In this document: positions 1 through 8,190 of the stretch, piece after piece
Numbering within the stretch: the first letter of the stretch is position 1
How the letters are laid out: each line of letters starts with the position of its first letter
Assembly (NCBI GenBank): GCA_025362955.1
Contig: JANYFB010000114.1
Location: 1-48,056, forward strand
Direction of reading: 5' to 3'
DNA length: 48,056 bases
Source of the DNA: Akkermansiaceae bacterium
GTDB taxonomy: Bacteria > Verrucomicrobiota > Verrucomicrobiia > Verrucomicrobiales > Akkermansiaceae
Position numbers and translations under genes: made by a program
Notes under the pieces: model-generated
What the model was told of the DNA's origin: nothing
Database searches by the model: none
Seen by the model: only the letters and a program-made list of their open reading frames with translations

Positions 1-131
1 GCCATGAAAAGCACTTCGCCGAAATGATGCCGTTTGTTACCGCCCGTGCGCGGGTCTTCAATGACAGAGAACGAAGCGATGCAGGCGGGTAAGCCGCTAG
101 ACCAGTCGGATTTGTTAGGATTGCGAGGCAT
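1..131 (-). mobile_element. ISAs1-family (H-repeat-like) transposase, N-terminal part, running off the left edge of the window
   Basis: Minus-strand reading from ATG at 131: MPRNPNKSDWSSGLPACIASFSVIEDPRTGGNKRHHFGEVLFMA...; the FSxIxDPRxxxxKRH pattern is typical of the ISAs1 transposase N-terminus. Confidence 0.7.
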
Positions 132-308
132 CCGGCCATGACGTGACCACTAGATATGGTGTACAAGCCCTAAATGTCATGGTTTACAAACTATTTTTGT
201 GGCTCTCCCTAGCTTGATCGCCGTGGGAATAGGGTAGGAACTAGGACGTCTGGCTAGAGTCGTCTTTTCCCATGTAATCGCTTAGAAAAAATTAGGGCTA
301 AACAAAGG

Positions 309-485
309 GGCCGCGTCTGGCAGAAAGACTGCCACCGTCACCGGCGCACCCACATCGCCCAGAACCTGGCGCTCACCCGCAACGCCCTGTTGGCGATCAT
401 CCCGTCTGATGAAAACCACAACCTGCCATCTCTGATCGTCGACTACCAAGATCACAAGCAACTGGTCATCGATCTCATCCTATAA
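309..485 (+). pseudogene. Remnant of the C-terminus of an ISAs1-family transposase
   Basis: Plus-strand frame GRVWQKDCHRHRRTHIAQNLALTRNALLAIIPSDENHNLPSLIVDYQDHKQLVIDLIL*; resembles the ISAs1 C-terminal motif (EDxxRxRxxHAxxNLAxxRxxALNLL); no start or catalytic core upstream. Confidence 0.6.
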
Positions 486-616
486 GCCAGTCCGTGCCCA
501 TGACCTCTCCAGCCAAACGCTCCAAGGAGGGCTATTTTGCGTCATTTCCCTCTCTCACGACGACAAGAGGCGATCTCCTGAGCTGAACTTACGAGCGCGC
601 GGGCAAAATGAGTGCC

Positions 617-890
617 CTAGGAAACGATTTTTTTTGAGCCGACGACCTTGATGCGTCCAAACGTCTCGACTGCGGCTCCGTTCGGAATCGTCACAACGAC
701 CTTGTCAGTTCCAAGGGGCGGAGTATTCGGAGCGATGTTACCGGGCTGCTGGTGGTGGCAGGAATTGGCACATCCGCCCAGCCAGTGAGGTCGCTGCCGT
801 ATTGGACTACCTGAGTCGTATCATCTTCCGACTCGTTACGGCGATCATTGGACACTAAAAGCACCCGAAGGTGGTATGAAGATGCCTAAA
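617..890 (-). pseudogene. Frameshifted C-terminal remnant of a large surface/secreted protein
   Basis: Minus strand: DDTTQVVQYGSDLTGWADVPIPATTS, then a frame change to PGNIAPNTPPLGTDKVVVTIPNGAAVETFGRIKVVGSKKIVS*; resembles C-termini of large Verrucomicrobia repeat proteins; no intact ORF. Confidence 0.45.
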
Positions 891-933
891 GTGACATTCG
901 CATCGACCCTAATCCACCATCCAAGATCCCACT

Positions 934-3078
934 CTATTGCTCGACCGTTTGGATGATTTCTCGGTAAACCTCCACCTCGTCCGTCGGCACCCGTTTCAGC
1001 TCCGGGTCTTTATCGAGATCCACGAAATAAAGGCCGAAATCCGTGTTTGGATCGAAGGCGTGGCCCCACTCGCGGTTTGAGGTGATGGACCAAAAGTTAT
1101 ACCCCTTCACGGGCACGCCGTCGGTGATCGCCCGCTCGACTTGGGCGACGTGGGTGCGGAGATATTCCGTCCGAGAAATACCGTTTGCACTCGGCACGCT
1201 GCCATTTTCCACAATGAAAAGTTCCTGCTCCGGAAACCACCGATGGAAACGCCGCAACGCATGGTAGAGACCCTGCGGCCACACCGGAGCGTGGAGGAAA
1301 CGCCCGTGCGCCGCCTCTTCTAACATTCGGTAACACCCAAGCTTCCACGTCGGTAGGCCCCAGTAATAGTCCAGCCCGACGAAGTCCTGTGCCCCCACGG
1401 CCTCCTCCGGGCAAAGCTCCACTGGCAAGCGCCCGGAGGTTCCGAGGTACCACCAGTTTGCGTTCGCGATCATCGTCGTCGTCCCCCAGAATCGCCATGC
1501 CCAGTTGAGCCAACCGACCTTGGTTTCTAGCACTTTCAGCCGGTGGCTTGGCTCTAACGGGACGATTTCGAGGCGATTTTCATCGTGAAAAAGTTCGAAT
1601 GCGATCCGGCGCGCCAAAAGAATTTCCAGGCCCTGATGGGTGCCGGGTTGCGACATTCCTGGAGCGTCGGTCCGGATCCCGACCCGGATTTTTCCCCGGC
1701 GCCGCACTTGTCGGACATCACGGCTTTCCAGCAGGTCGTGGAAATCGTCATCTTTACCAACCAGCACCTCGCGCAGGGAAACGGGCCGGCGCGCCTTTGC
1801 CACCGGTCCGGCAGGCGAAATTCCGGGCGATTCCACGACTGCCATCACTTCTAACTGAAACGCCGCCACGGCTCGGTTTACCCGTCCCAGCAATTGCTCG
1901 TGACCGTGAGGCGCGACTACCACGTATGCCTCATCGCTCAATCCGGTCACCAGGAATCGCAGGCCGTCCGTATTTTGCAGCCCATGGGGAATCAGGAAAA
2001 ATGCGTCGCCATACAGTGCGTCCACGGTGCCAGCCCTAAGCGCGTCACGGCCCTTATCGTAGTCGCTGAAAATTTTCTTTCCGCAACCTCGCGGCAAATC
2101 CCTGTCCCACGAAACCGGCTGATTTCCCACCGCGATCACACCGACTTTTCTACCACCAAGCGAGCCGATTCCCTCCCCCTCGTAGCTGGCTGCCACCAGC
2201 ACCGCCTTGCCCGTGCGCAGGTAGGGATCGCTGATTTCAAAGCGCGTTTGATCGCCATCCGTCACCCCGCCGATCACGAGATCCACGTCGCCTTTTTCGC
2301 TGACCAGAGCGCCGCTGGTGGTGAATTTGAACAAGGCCTCCGTCATGCCCCGGTGGCAGGCGCCCCAATCCATCAGCATTTGCAGCCATGTCGGGAAGCC
2401 AGTGACCATTGGATTCACCCCGACTTTGGCCTCGGGTCGCCGGCCTTGGATCACTGCCCGCGCCCGGGCATTTGCGAGGAAAAGTCCGGGGATCAATTTT
2501 CCCACCGCCTCGGCCTCCGCATCCACGTCCGAGCCACGCGGCAGCCCCGGCGGCATGTAGTAACGGCTCTGCCACCACGGCTTGATGTAGCCAAACGTGA
2601 GCTGGCTCGGCTCGTTGAAGGTGATCCAGTAGTCCACCAGATCCCCTAACGCCGCAGCCACTTCGTCTGCATATCTCGCGAAAAAATCAGGGAATTTTTC
2701 ACCAATCAAGCCTCCGTGATCGCGCTCCAGCCAGATTGGCCAGACGAAGTGATGCAGCGTGAGCATCACTTTCATCCCATGGCTGCGGACGCACTCCGCC
2801 ACTTTCCGATAATGGGCCAGCGAGTTTGCATCGAAACATCCCTCTGCGGTTTCCACCCGCGCCCAAGCGATCGAAAAGCGGAACAATTTGCAGCCCAGAC
2901 CCGCCGCCGCGGCGATGTCCTCCTCATAGCGATTCCCGAAATCCGTCGCTCTCCCGCGCGGCGTCAGGCCTTGGCAGCGTTCCCAAAGATCCCACACGTC
3001 CTCCCGCGCCGGATCATGGGCCTCCACCTGATGATCGGCATTCGCCGTGCCGAAAAGAAATCCCTTTGGAAAAGCCAT
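934..3078 (-). CDS. Glycoside hydrolase family 1 (beta-glucosidase-like) with an internal family-3 solute-binding-protein domain
   Basis: GH1 N-part (FLFGTANADHQVE..., acid/base motif TFNEP) and C-part (DFVGLDYYWG, nucleophile motif FIVENG, GYNFWSITSNREW); the middle about 260 aa is SBP_bac_3-like; start chosen at MAFPKGF. Confidence 0.85.
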   Translation of the reverse strand: MAFPKGFLFGTANADHQVEAHDPAREDVWDLWERCQGLTPRGRATDFGNRYEEDIAAAAGLGCKLFRFSIAWARVETAEGCFDANSLAHYRKVAECVRSHGMKVMLTLHHFVWPIWLERDHGGLIGEKFPDFFARYADEVAAALGDLVDYWITFNEPSQLTFGYIKPWWQSRYYMPPGLPRGSDVDAEAEAVGKLIPGLFLANARARAVIQGRRPEAKVGVNPMVTGFPTWLQMLMDWGACHRGMTEALFKFTTSGALVSEKGDVDLVIGGVTDGDQTRFEISDPYLRTGKAVLVAASYEGEGIGSLGGRKVGVIAVGNQPVSWDRDLPRGCGKKIFSDYDKGRDALRAGTVDALYGDAFFLIPHGLQNTDGLRFLVTGLSDEAYVVVAPHGHEQLLGRVNRAVAAFQLEVMAVVESPGISPAGPVAKARRPVSLREVLVGKDDDFHDLLESRDVRQVRRRGKIRVGIRTDAPGMSQPGTHQGLEILLARRIAFELFHDENRLEIVPLEPSHRLKVLETKVGWLNWAWRFWGTTTMIANANWWYLGTSGRLPVELCPEEAVGAQDFVGLDYYWGLPTWKLGCYRMLEEAAHGRFLHAPVWPQGLYHALRRFHRWFPEQELFIVENGSVPSANGISRTEYLRTHVAQVERAITDGVPVKGYNFWSITSNREWGHAFDPNTDFGLYFVDLDKDPELKRVPTDEVEVYREIIQTVEQ

Positions 3079-3383
3079 GAATGCACGGCCTTTGCAACCG
3101 TTCGGCGGCGCGGGGTCAAGGTCCATTCACCTGCCATCAAGGAAACGCCGCCTTCTTTTTTGTCAGGGTTTTCGCGACCGTATCCAAAAAAGAAGCCGGC
3201 GGAAATCGAGGTGGGGGGAACTCGATTTGCGCCGACTTTTTTGAATCGGGGGGATTATTTCAAACTCGGGGGGAGTGTTGGTTTGTCACTGTCCGCTCCT
3301 CGGGGGGAAGGGGTGCTCGCGGCGACAGGAAAAGTAATATCCCATTTCCGGCCACATGGATACTACGCGATGACGTTAGATTG

Positions 3384-3935
3384 TTAGGTGGGCTGATTTT
3401 TCCTGAAACAATCCACGGTGTGGTCGTTCACCATGCCGACTCCTTGCATGTAGGCATACATCGTGGTGCTGCCGACGAAGTTGAATCCGGCTTTTTTCAG
3501 CGCCTTGGAAAGCGCATCCGACTCGGGCGAGCGGGAGATGAAATCATCGAGTGATTTCCGGTCATTCACGATGGTTTTTCCACCCGTAAAACTCCATAGC
3601 CAGTCCACGGGATCATCGAGTTCTAACCAAGCCCGGGCATTCTGGCGGACGGATAGAATTTTTCCACGATGACGGATGATCCCGGGATCTAGCAGGAGTT
3701 TTTCTAACTGCGCGTCGGTCATTTTCGCTACCTTCGCGGGTTCAAATTGGTGGAAGACCTGCCGGTAGCGCTCGCGCTTTTGGAGGACGGTCCACCACGA
3801 GAGGCCGGCTTGTGCGCCTTCAAGGCAGATGTTTTCAAACAAATAACGGGGATCGCGCGAGGGGACGCCCCACTCGGAATCATGGTATGCGACGTAGAGC
3901 GGATGTTGGAGCGGGAGCCACGGACAGCGGGTCAT
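3384..3935 (-). CDS. tag: DNA-3-methyladenine glycosylase I
   Basis: MTRCPWLPLQHPLYVAYHDSEWGVPSRDPRYLFENICLEGAQAGLSWWTVLQKRERYR... matches the Tag family; start moved to the internal ATG at 3935. Confidence 0.9.
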   Translation of the reverse strand: MTRCPWLPLQHPLYVAYHDSEWGVPSRDPRYLFENICLEGAQAGLSWWTVLQKRERYRQVFHQFEPAKVAKMTDAQLEKLLLDPGIIRHRGKILSVRQNARAWLELDDPVDWLWSFTGGKTIVNDRKSLDDFISRSPESDALSKALKKAGFNFVGSTTMYAYMQGVGMVNDHTVDCFRKNQPT

Positions 3936-4028
3936 GGCAGTATTTTCGCGATCCAAAGATGGAACGCAATCCCGTCTTGCCGCCCGCCGCCGCGCCTGCT
4001 TCCCTTCGCGCCCCAACCTTTCAATTAC

Positions 4029-5402
4029 ATGGCCAACAAAGATGTCACCGATCCCGCCCGCATGGAAAAGATCGTGTCGCTGTGCAAACGCCGCGGCTTC
4101 ATTTTCCAAGCGGGAGAGATCTACGGCGGACTCAACGGCTGCTGGGACTACGGCCCGCTCGGTGCGGAGCTGAAGCGGAATTTGAAGGATTATTGGTGGC
4201 GCAAGACGGTGCAGGAGCGCGATGACGTGCTCGGTATGGACGGCGCAATTCTAACGATGGAGCAGGTGCTGGTTTCGTCGGGGCATGTGGGTGGATTTTC
4301 GGATCCGATGGTCGATTGCAAGACCTGCAAAGGTCGTTTCCGGGCGGACAATCTCGAAACATTTGAATGCAAGGAAAAGCCCAGCGTTTGCCCTGGCAAA
4401 TCGCCCAAGTGCGAACTCACGGAGCCACGGGAATTCAATCTCATGCTCCAAACCAATTTCGGCGCGACCGGCGAGCAAATCGCCTATCTCCGCCCGGAAA
4501 CCGCGCAGTCGATTTTTTGCCAATACAAGAACGTGCTCGATTCTAACCGGGTGAAACTCCCCTTCGGAATCGCACAAATCGGCAAGTCGTTTCGGAACGA
4601 GATCAACCCTAGGAATTACATCTTCCGCTCGCGCGAGTTCGAGCAAATGGAAATTGAGTATTTCTGCCATCCTGACGACGGCCTGCGCCTAACAGATGAG
4701 TGGCTGGCAGAGCGTCTCAAATTCTACGGCGAGATCGGCATCCCGCGTGAGAAGCTCCACATCCTCGACATCCCGGATGGCGAGCGCGCGTTCTATTCGA
4801 AGAAGACCTACGACATCGAATACGAATTTCCGTTCGGCATCCAGGAACTCGAAGGTGTCGCCTATCGGACGGATTACGACCTCGGCGTTCATGAAAAAGG
4901 TTCCGGTAAGTCGCAGTTGTATTTCGACGAGGAAACGAAGGAAAAATTCCTGCCGCACGTCGTCGAGCCATCCGCCGGTTGCGACCGCACGGTGCTCGCG
5001 CTCATCTGCGAAGCCTTCGACGAGGAATCGCTAACAGACGACAAGGGGAAAGAGGATGTCCGCACCGTGCTGCGGTTCGTCCCTCGCATGGCTCCGATCA
5101 AGGTCGGTATTTTCCCGCTGTTAAAGAAGAACGAGGAGCAGGTTCGCATTTGCAAAGAAATCCAGAAAACGCTCCAGCCGTGGATGACCGTTTTCTACGA
5201 CGACGGCGGTGCACTTGGCCGCCGCTATCGCCGACAAGATGAGGTCGGCACGCCATTTTGCGTGACCGTAGATTTCGAAACCCTCGGAGAGCAAGGCGAC
5301 GAGTTGAAAAACACCGTCACCATCCGTCACCGCGACTCGATGGAACAGGAGCGCATGCCCATTGCCGGTCTGTTAGCCTGGCTGCTAGAGCGTGTCCGAT
5401 AA
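4029..5402 (+). CDS. glyS: Glycyl-tRNA synthetase (single-chain, alpha2 type)
   Basis: MANKDVTDPARMEKIVSLCKRRGFIFQAGEIYGGLNGCWDYGPLGAELKRN...; class II motifs (FRNEINPRNYIFRSREFEQMEIEYF); start set at 4029. Confidence 0.92.
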   Translation: MANKDVTDPARMEKIVSLCKRRGFIFQAGEIYGGLNGCWDYGPLGAELKRNLKDYWWRKTVQERDDVLGMDGAILTMEQVLVSSGHVGGFSDPMVDCKTCKGRFRADNLETFECKEKPSVCPGKSPKCELTEPREFNLMLQTNFGATGEQIAYLRPETAQSIFCQYKNVLDSNRVKLPFGIAQIGKSFRNEINPRNYIFRSREFEQMEIEYFCHPDDGLRLTDEWLAERLKFYGEIGIPREKLHILDIPDGERAFYSKKTYDIEYEFPFGIQELEGVAYRTDYDLGVHEKGSGKSQLYFDEETKEKFLPHVVEPSAGCDRTVLALICEAFDEESLTDDKGKEDVRTVLRFVPRMAPIKVGIFPLLKKNEEQVRICKEIQKTLQPWMTVFYDDGGALGRRYRRQDEVGTPFCVTVDFETLGEQGDELKNTVTIRHRDSMEQERMPIAGLLAWLLERVR

Positions 5403-5540
5403 ACAGGCCGGGCGGGCCACAAGCTCTGTTTTTGACGGTTAGATTCCGGGGTGCTTGCTTGTCTCGCCTGGTTCTCCCACCCCGCTTCGTCATTCGCAGG
5501 ATATGGCTCTGCTGGATGAAGCGGGAATCCATATCTTTTG

Positions 5541-5635
5541 CAGAACCTTTGATGTGGTGGCACGGCAGCGCAGGACTGACTGAGCAAAGCGAACGAGGGA
5601 GCTTATCCACCGTTACCACCCACGACGTGTTCTGC
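5541..5635 (-). repeat. attC-like recombination site
   Basis: Ends gcagaac (5541-5547) / gttctgc (5629-5635) are perfect 7-nt complements; inner arms gtggtggcacgg / ccgttaccaccc pair imperfectly. Confidence 0.75.
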
Positions 5636-6049
5636 TTCTTGGATTTCTTTTCGGGCTTGGGCGAAGGTAATCCAGTGCGTGATCTCTGGTTCGTAAAACG
5701 TCCGCTTGACTGGCTTACCACTCGATAAATCCGTCATGACCTTGGAGTTCAAAACTAGGGTTCCATCCTTGGAGACATTGTAGTCCCTTACGCACTTGGT
5801 CGGTGCAAACTCCTCGGTCGTCTGCTCGTAGCCATTGACTATGGTGAAATCATAGGTGGCGTGGCGAAGCAATCCGTCCGGTCCGTAGGTGTAGGCGAAC
5901 CGACCTGCCCAATCTCCCGACGGCGTGGCAATCTCCCTCGATATTGTGGTGTCTTCATACGACCCATTGCCGACCGATGCTCCCGGTTCGGGTTTGCAGC
6001 TTAAGCAGCTTAGTGCCACAGCAGACAGCGCAGGTGGAATGCTCTTCAT
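5603..6049 (-). CDS. Putative lipoprotein of unknown function (cassette E)
   Basis: MKSIPPALSAVALSCLSCKPEP...; lipobox-like LSCKP; stop codon lies inside the downstream attC, as is common for cassette genes. Confidence 0.6.
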   Translation of the reverse strand: MKSIPPALSAVALSCLSCKPEPGASVGNGSYEDTTISREIATPSGDWAGRFAYTYGPDGLLRHATYDFTIVNGYEQTTEEFAPTKCVRDYNVSKDGTLVLNSKVMTDLSSGKPVKRTFYEPEITHWITFAQARKEIQEAEHVVGGNGG

Positions 6050-6053
6050 TTTT

Positions 6054-6185
6054 GCAGAACGATGAGCGCATGCACCCCTACCAGCGGAGGCGCACGTCGA
6101 TCACGGGGGTAAGGTTGTAACTACGGTGCGTCATATAAACAGGGCGGCTGGTAGTGTTAGGGGTTGTCATGGCGACTTGTTCTGC
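6054..6185 (-). repeat. attC-like recombination site
   Basis: Ends gcagaac (6054-6060) / gttctgc (6179-6185); arms gcgcatgcacccctacca / tggtagtgttaggggttgtcatggc pair imperfectly. Confidence 0.75.
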
Positions 6186-6230
6186 CCTCCTGAATTCAGA
6201 AAGTTTCGCTCTTGAACTCGCCCCTCTTCC

Positions 6231-6587
6231 TTACTTCTTATCGGTTTCGGGTTCTGATGCGTCGATGAGCCATTGCGTATTGATCCACATCTCCTTGGTG
6301 GTTCCCTTCTCCATCTTGGGTGGGGGTTGCGGCTTGTCACTGGCTGGTGAATTCGGTTGTGGTGGTGGCACACTCGACATGAAAAGTTGAGTGTATTCGA
6401 CAAGGATCCAAGAGCCTTCACCCTTGCGAATAACCTTAATCTGGCCAACTCCCCGTCGGGCAGTCTCAGGCCAAGTCACGTTGTAGATTCTTCCCGGCGT
6501 GGGGAATTTTTCGTTCTCGGCCTGGGCCACTAGTCCAGTTGCTGCCATGATCGCAAAAACTGCGACTTTTGAGATTGAAGATTTCAT
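6231..6587 (-). CDS. Small secreted protein of unknown function (cassette D)
   Basis: MKSSISKVAVFAIMAATGLVAQAENEKFPTPGRIYNVTW...; clear signal peptide; located between two attC-like sites. Confidence 0.6.
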   Translation of the reverse strand: MKSSISKVAVFAIMAATGLVAQAENEKFPTPGRIYNVTWPETARRGVGQIKVIRKGEGSWILVEYTQLFMSSVPPPQPNSPASDKPQPPPKMEKGTTKEMWINTQWLIDASEPETDKK

Positions 6588-6598
6588 AGGTGTATAAT

Positions 6599-6687
6599 GC
6601 AGAACGTCTAGCTCATCCACGGCGGGGAGGGAAGCCCAAATTCAAACAGGAGCGTTACCCGCCGTTGCCACCCACAACCTGTTAGCC
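6599..6687 (-). repeat. attC-like recombination site
   Basis: Ends gcagaac (6599-6605) / gttagcc (6681-6687); inner arms acggcgggg / cccgccgt pair. Confidence 0.65.
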
Positions 6688-6884
6688 GTTGACAATGTCG
6701 TGCATCGGCATGCCTTTAGCGGCGAAATAATCCCTGCCCATGAAGAAGAATTTCGTATGCTGCGAGCATCGCAAATCCGATGACTTCGATCCATCCTGCA
6801 ATTCGGATGCACCCGGTTGGCACGCGGGTTGCCTCGCGGACTAGAAGGTAGGCTACTCCTAGCGCAATGTTCGTCGCTTACATG

Positions 6885-7070
6885 TCACTCGCATCGGGAA
6901 ACCCTCTGTGGATAGGAAATTGGCCCGCCGCCGGCACAAAAGAAGAAAAAGACGAAAAGTATCGGCGCACCGAAAAGCATCAAGGCCTCTCTGATCGGAA
7001 CTGAACGAACTTGAGGCCTCGTACCTACAAAGCAAATCGCCACGGAAACGATTGTCACCACTAGCACCAA
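6885..7070 (-). CDS. Possible small membrane protein (cassette C), likely truncated or frameshifted
   Basis: VLVVTIVSVAICFVG...ALMLFGAPILFVFFFFCAGG hydrophobic ORF; hydrophobic coding continues downstream in another frame (TNIALGVAYLLVREATRVPTGCIRIAGWIEVIGFAMLAAYEILLHGQGLFRR*); start codon uncertain. Confidence 0.3.
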   Translation of the reverse strand: MVLVVTIVSVAICFVGTRPQVRSVPIREALMLFGAPILFVFFFFCAGGGPISYPQRVSRCE

Positions 7071-7181
7071 CGGCGAATAGAGGTTGGATGACAGATACTA
7101 GTGCAGCGTTTTGTAAGTAACTGTGCATTCGGCATAGTATATGCTATGATGAAATCATGGCCCGTTTCGTTAAGCTGGAAT

Positions 7182-7667
7182 TCAACTTGACGCGTTATCG
7201 CCGGTTGCCTCGCACGGCTTGTTAGCGGTTCCGATTTGCGCGTGTGCCTCTCCAGCTCCGACCACTACAACTGCCCCAGAATGAAACTGAAACGCACGGA
7301 ACCAGTCCTCTTCTGGAACGGCATCGGAAGAAAACACACCACTCTCCATGCAGCCGGACCAAACGCCGTCAGGCCAACCAGCTTCCCTCCAATATCCCGC
7401 GTGCCACAAACAATCGTCCTCAGTGAGAGGCATCTCGGGATCTCGCGGGCGAAACTCGAATCGTGCAACATCTCGGTATTCCAGCTCGACCTCAGATGGT
7501 GAATCAAGAGTAACCCAGTCTCCAGGGCTAAGAAGCCATCGCAACATCAACACGCGATCCACAATAGAGTAGTCGAGGCCGACAAAATCATAGTTGTTGT
7601 GTAGATCTAGCTCCTTACCACCAACGATGAGGTAAATGGAGTTCTTGAGTGTAAAGTGGTCTTCCAT
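7182..7667 (-). CDS. Hypothetical protein (cassette B)
   Basis: 161-aa ORF MEDHFTLKNSIYLIVGGKELDLHNNYDFVGLDYSIVDRVLMLRWL...; C-terminal NKPCEATGDNASS is translated from the attC half-site. Confidence 0.55.
   Translation of the reverse strand: MEDHFTLKNSIYLIVGGKELDLHNNYDFVGLDYSIVDRVLMLRWLLSPGDWVTLDSPSEVELEYRDVARFEFRPRDPEMPLTEDDCLWHAGYWREAGWPDGVWSGCMESGVFSSDAVPEEDWFRAFQFHSGAVVVVGAGEAHAQIGTANKPCEATGDNASS
7183..7227 (-). repeat. Truncated attC-like site (R''-L'' half only)
   Basis: Minus strand CGCTAACAAGCCGTGCGAGGCAACCGGCG; R'' CGCTAAC complements the start of cassette B (TTAGCG at 7674-7679); no matching 3' arm found. Confidence 0.5.
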
Positions 7668-7673
7668 TTTTTA

Positions 7674-7802
7674 CGCTAACGTCCAAGAGCACGCAACCCC
7701 TCTAGCGGGGCCGGGCGTTGAGACGGTGGTTAGGGTTCATGTTACGGGTGATATTTCCGACAGTGCGGCTAGTGGGGGTTGCTGTGCCTCGCCTTGTTCG
7801 GA
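7674..7802 (-). repeat. attC-like recombination site
   Basis: Ends cgctaac (7674-7680) / gttcgga (7796-7802); arms agagcacgcaacccc / ggggttgctgtgcct pair imperfectly. Confidence 0.75.
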
Positions 7803-7827
7803 ATCTTCATCTTTGGGTCTGCGATCG

Positions 7828-8190
7828 TTATTCTAGAGTATATTCTCGCTTCAGGACTTCAGTGACAAATTCGGTGTATTCAGTCTTCTTTCCTCCGGAC
7901 TTTCGATATTCAAAACCAAGCAGCCATAAGGGAGCCAACTTGTTGTTGAAATTCTCGATGGTTTTCGCATGTTGGACAGCTTCGTGCCAAATTCGGTACT
8001 TCGTCTTTGGGTTCGAGTCAGCAAACCCTTTGGTATGAAACTCAGGATCGTCTTTGAACTTGAGAAGGTCCTGATATAACGTTTTGGCGGCTTCGTTCGG
8101 AGCCAGCTTGAATATGCGATCAGAATAGGGATCAGCATGTGCAAAAGTGGTGATGCCACACAAGAGTATGATAAGGACTGCGATCTTCAT
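7828..8190 (-). CDS. Small secreted protein of unknown function (cassette A)
   Basis: MKIAVLIILLCGITTFAHADPYSDRIFKLAPNEAAKTLYQDLLKF...; signal peptide; start at the internal ATG (8190). Confidence 0.6.
   Translation of the reverse strand: MKIAVLIILLCGITTFAHADPYSDRIFKLAPNEAAKTLYQDLLKFKDDPEFHTKGFADSNPKTKYRIWHEAVQHAKTIENFNNKLAPLWLLGFEYRKSGGKKTEYTEFVTEVLKREYTLE

Noticed and set aside
166-299. 8-bp inverted repeat AGCCCTAA/TTAGGGCT as true IS terminal repeats of one element
   Set aside because: The right copy lies upstream of a C-terminal transposase remnant, where a terminal repeat is not expected; too short to distinguish from chance.
1548-2039. Long plus-strand ORFs antisense to the GH1 gene (e.g. 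1548..2039, 1894..2649)
   Set aside because: No recognisable domain; they are shadow frames of a well-supported minus-strand CDS in GC-rich DNA.
3747-4028. N-terminal extension of the glyS ORF overlapping tag
   Set aside because: Antisense to tag; the conserved GlyRS sequence begins at MANKDVTDPARMEKI (4029).
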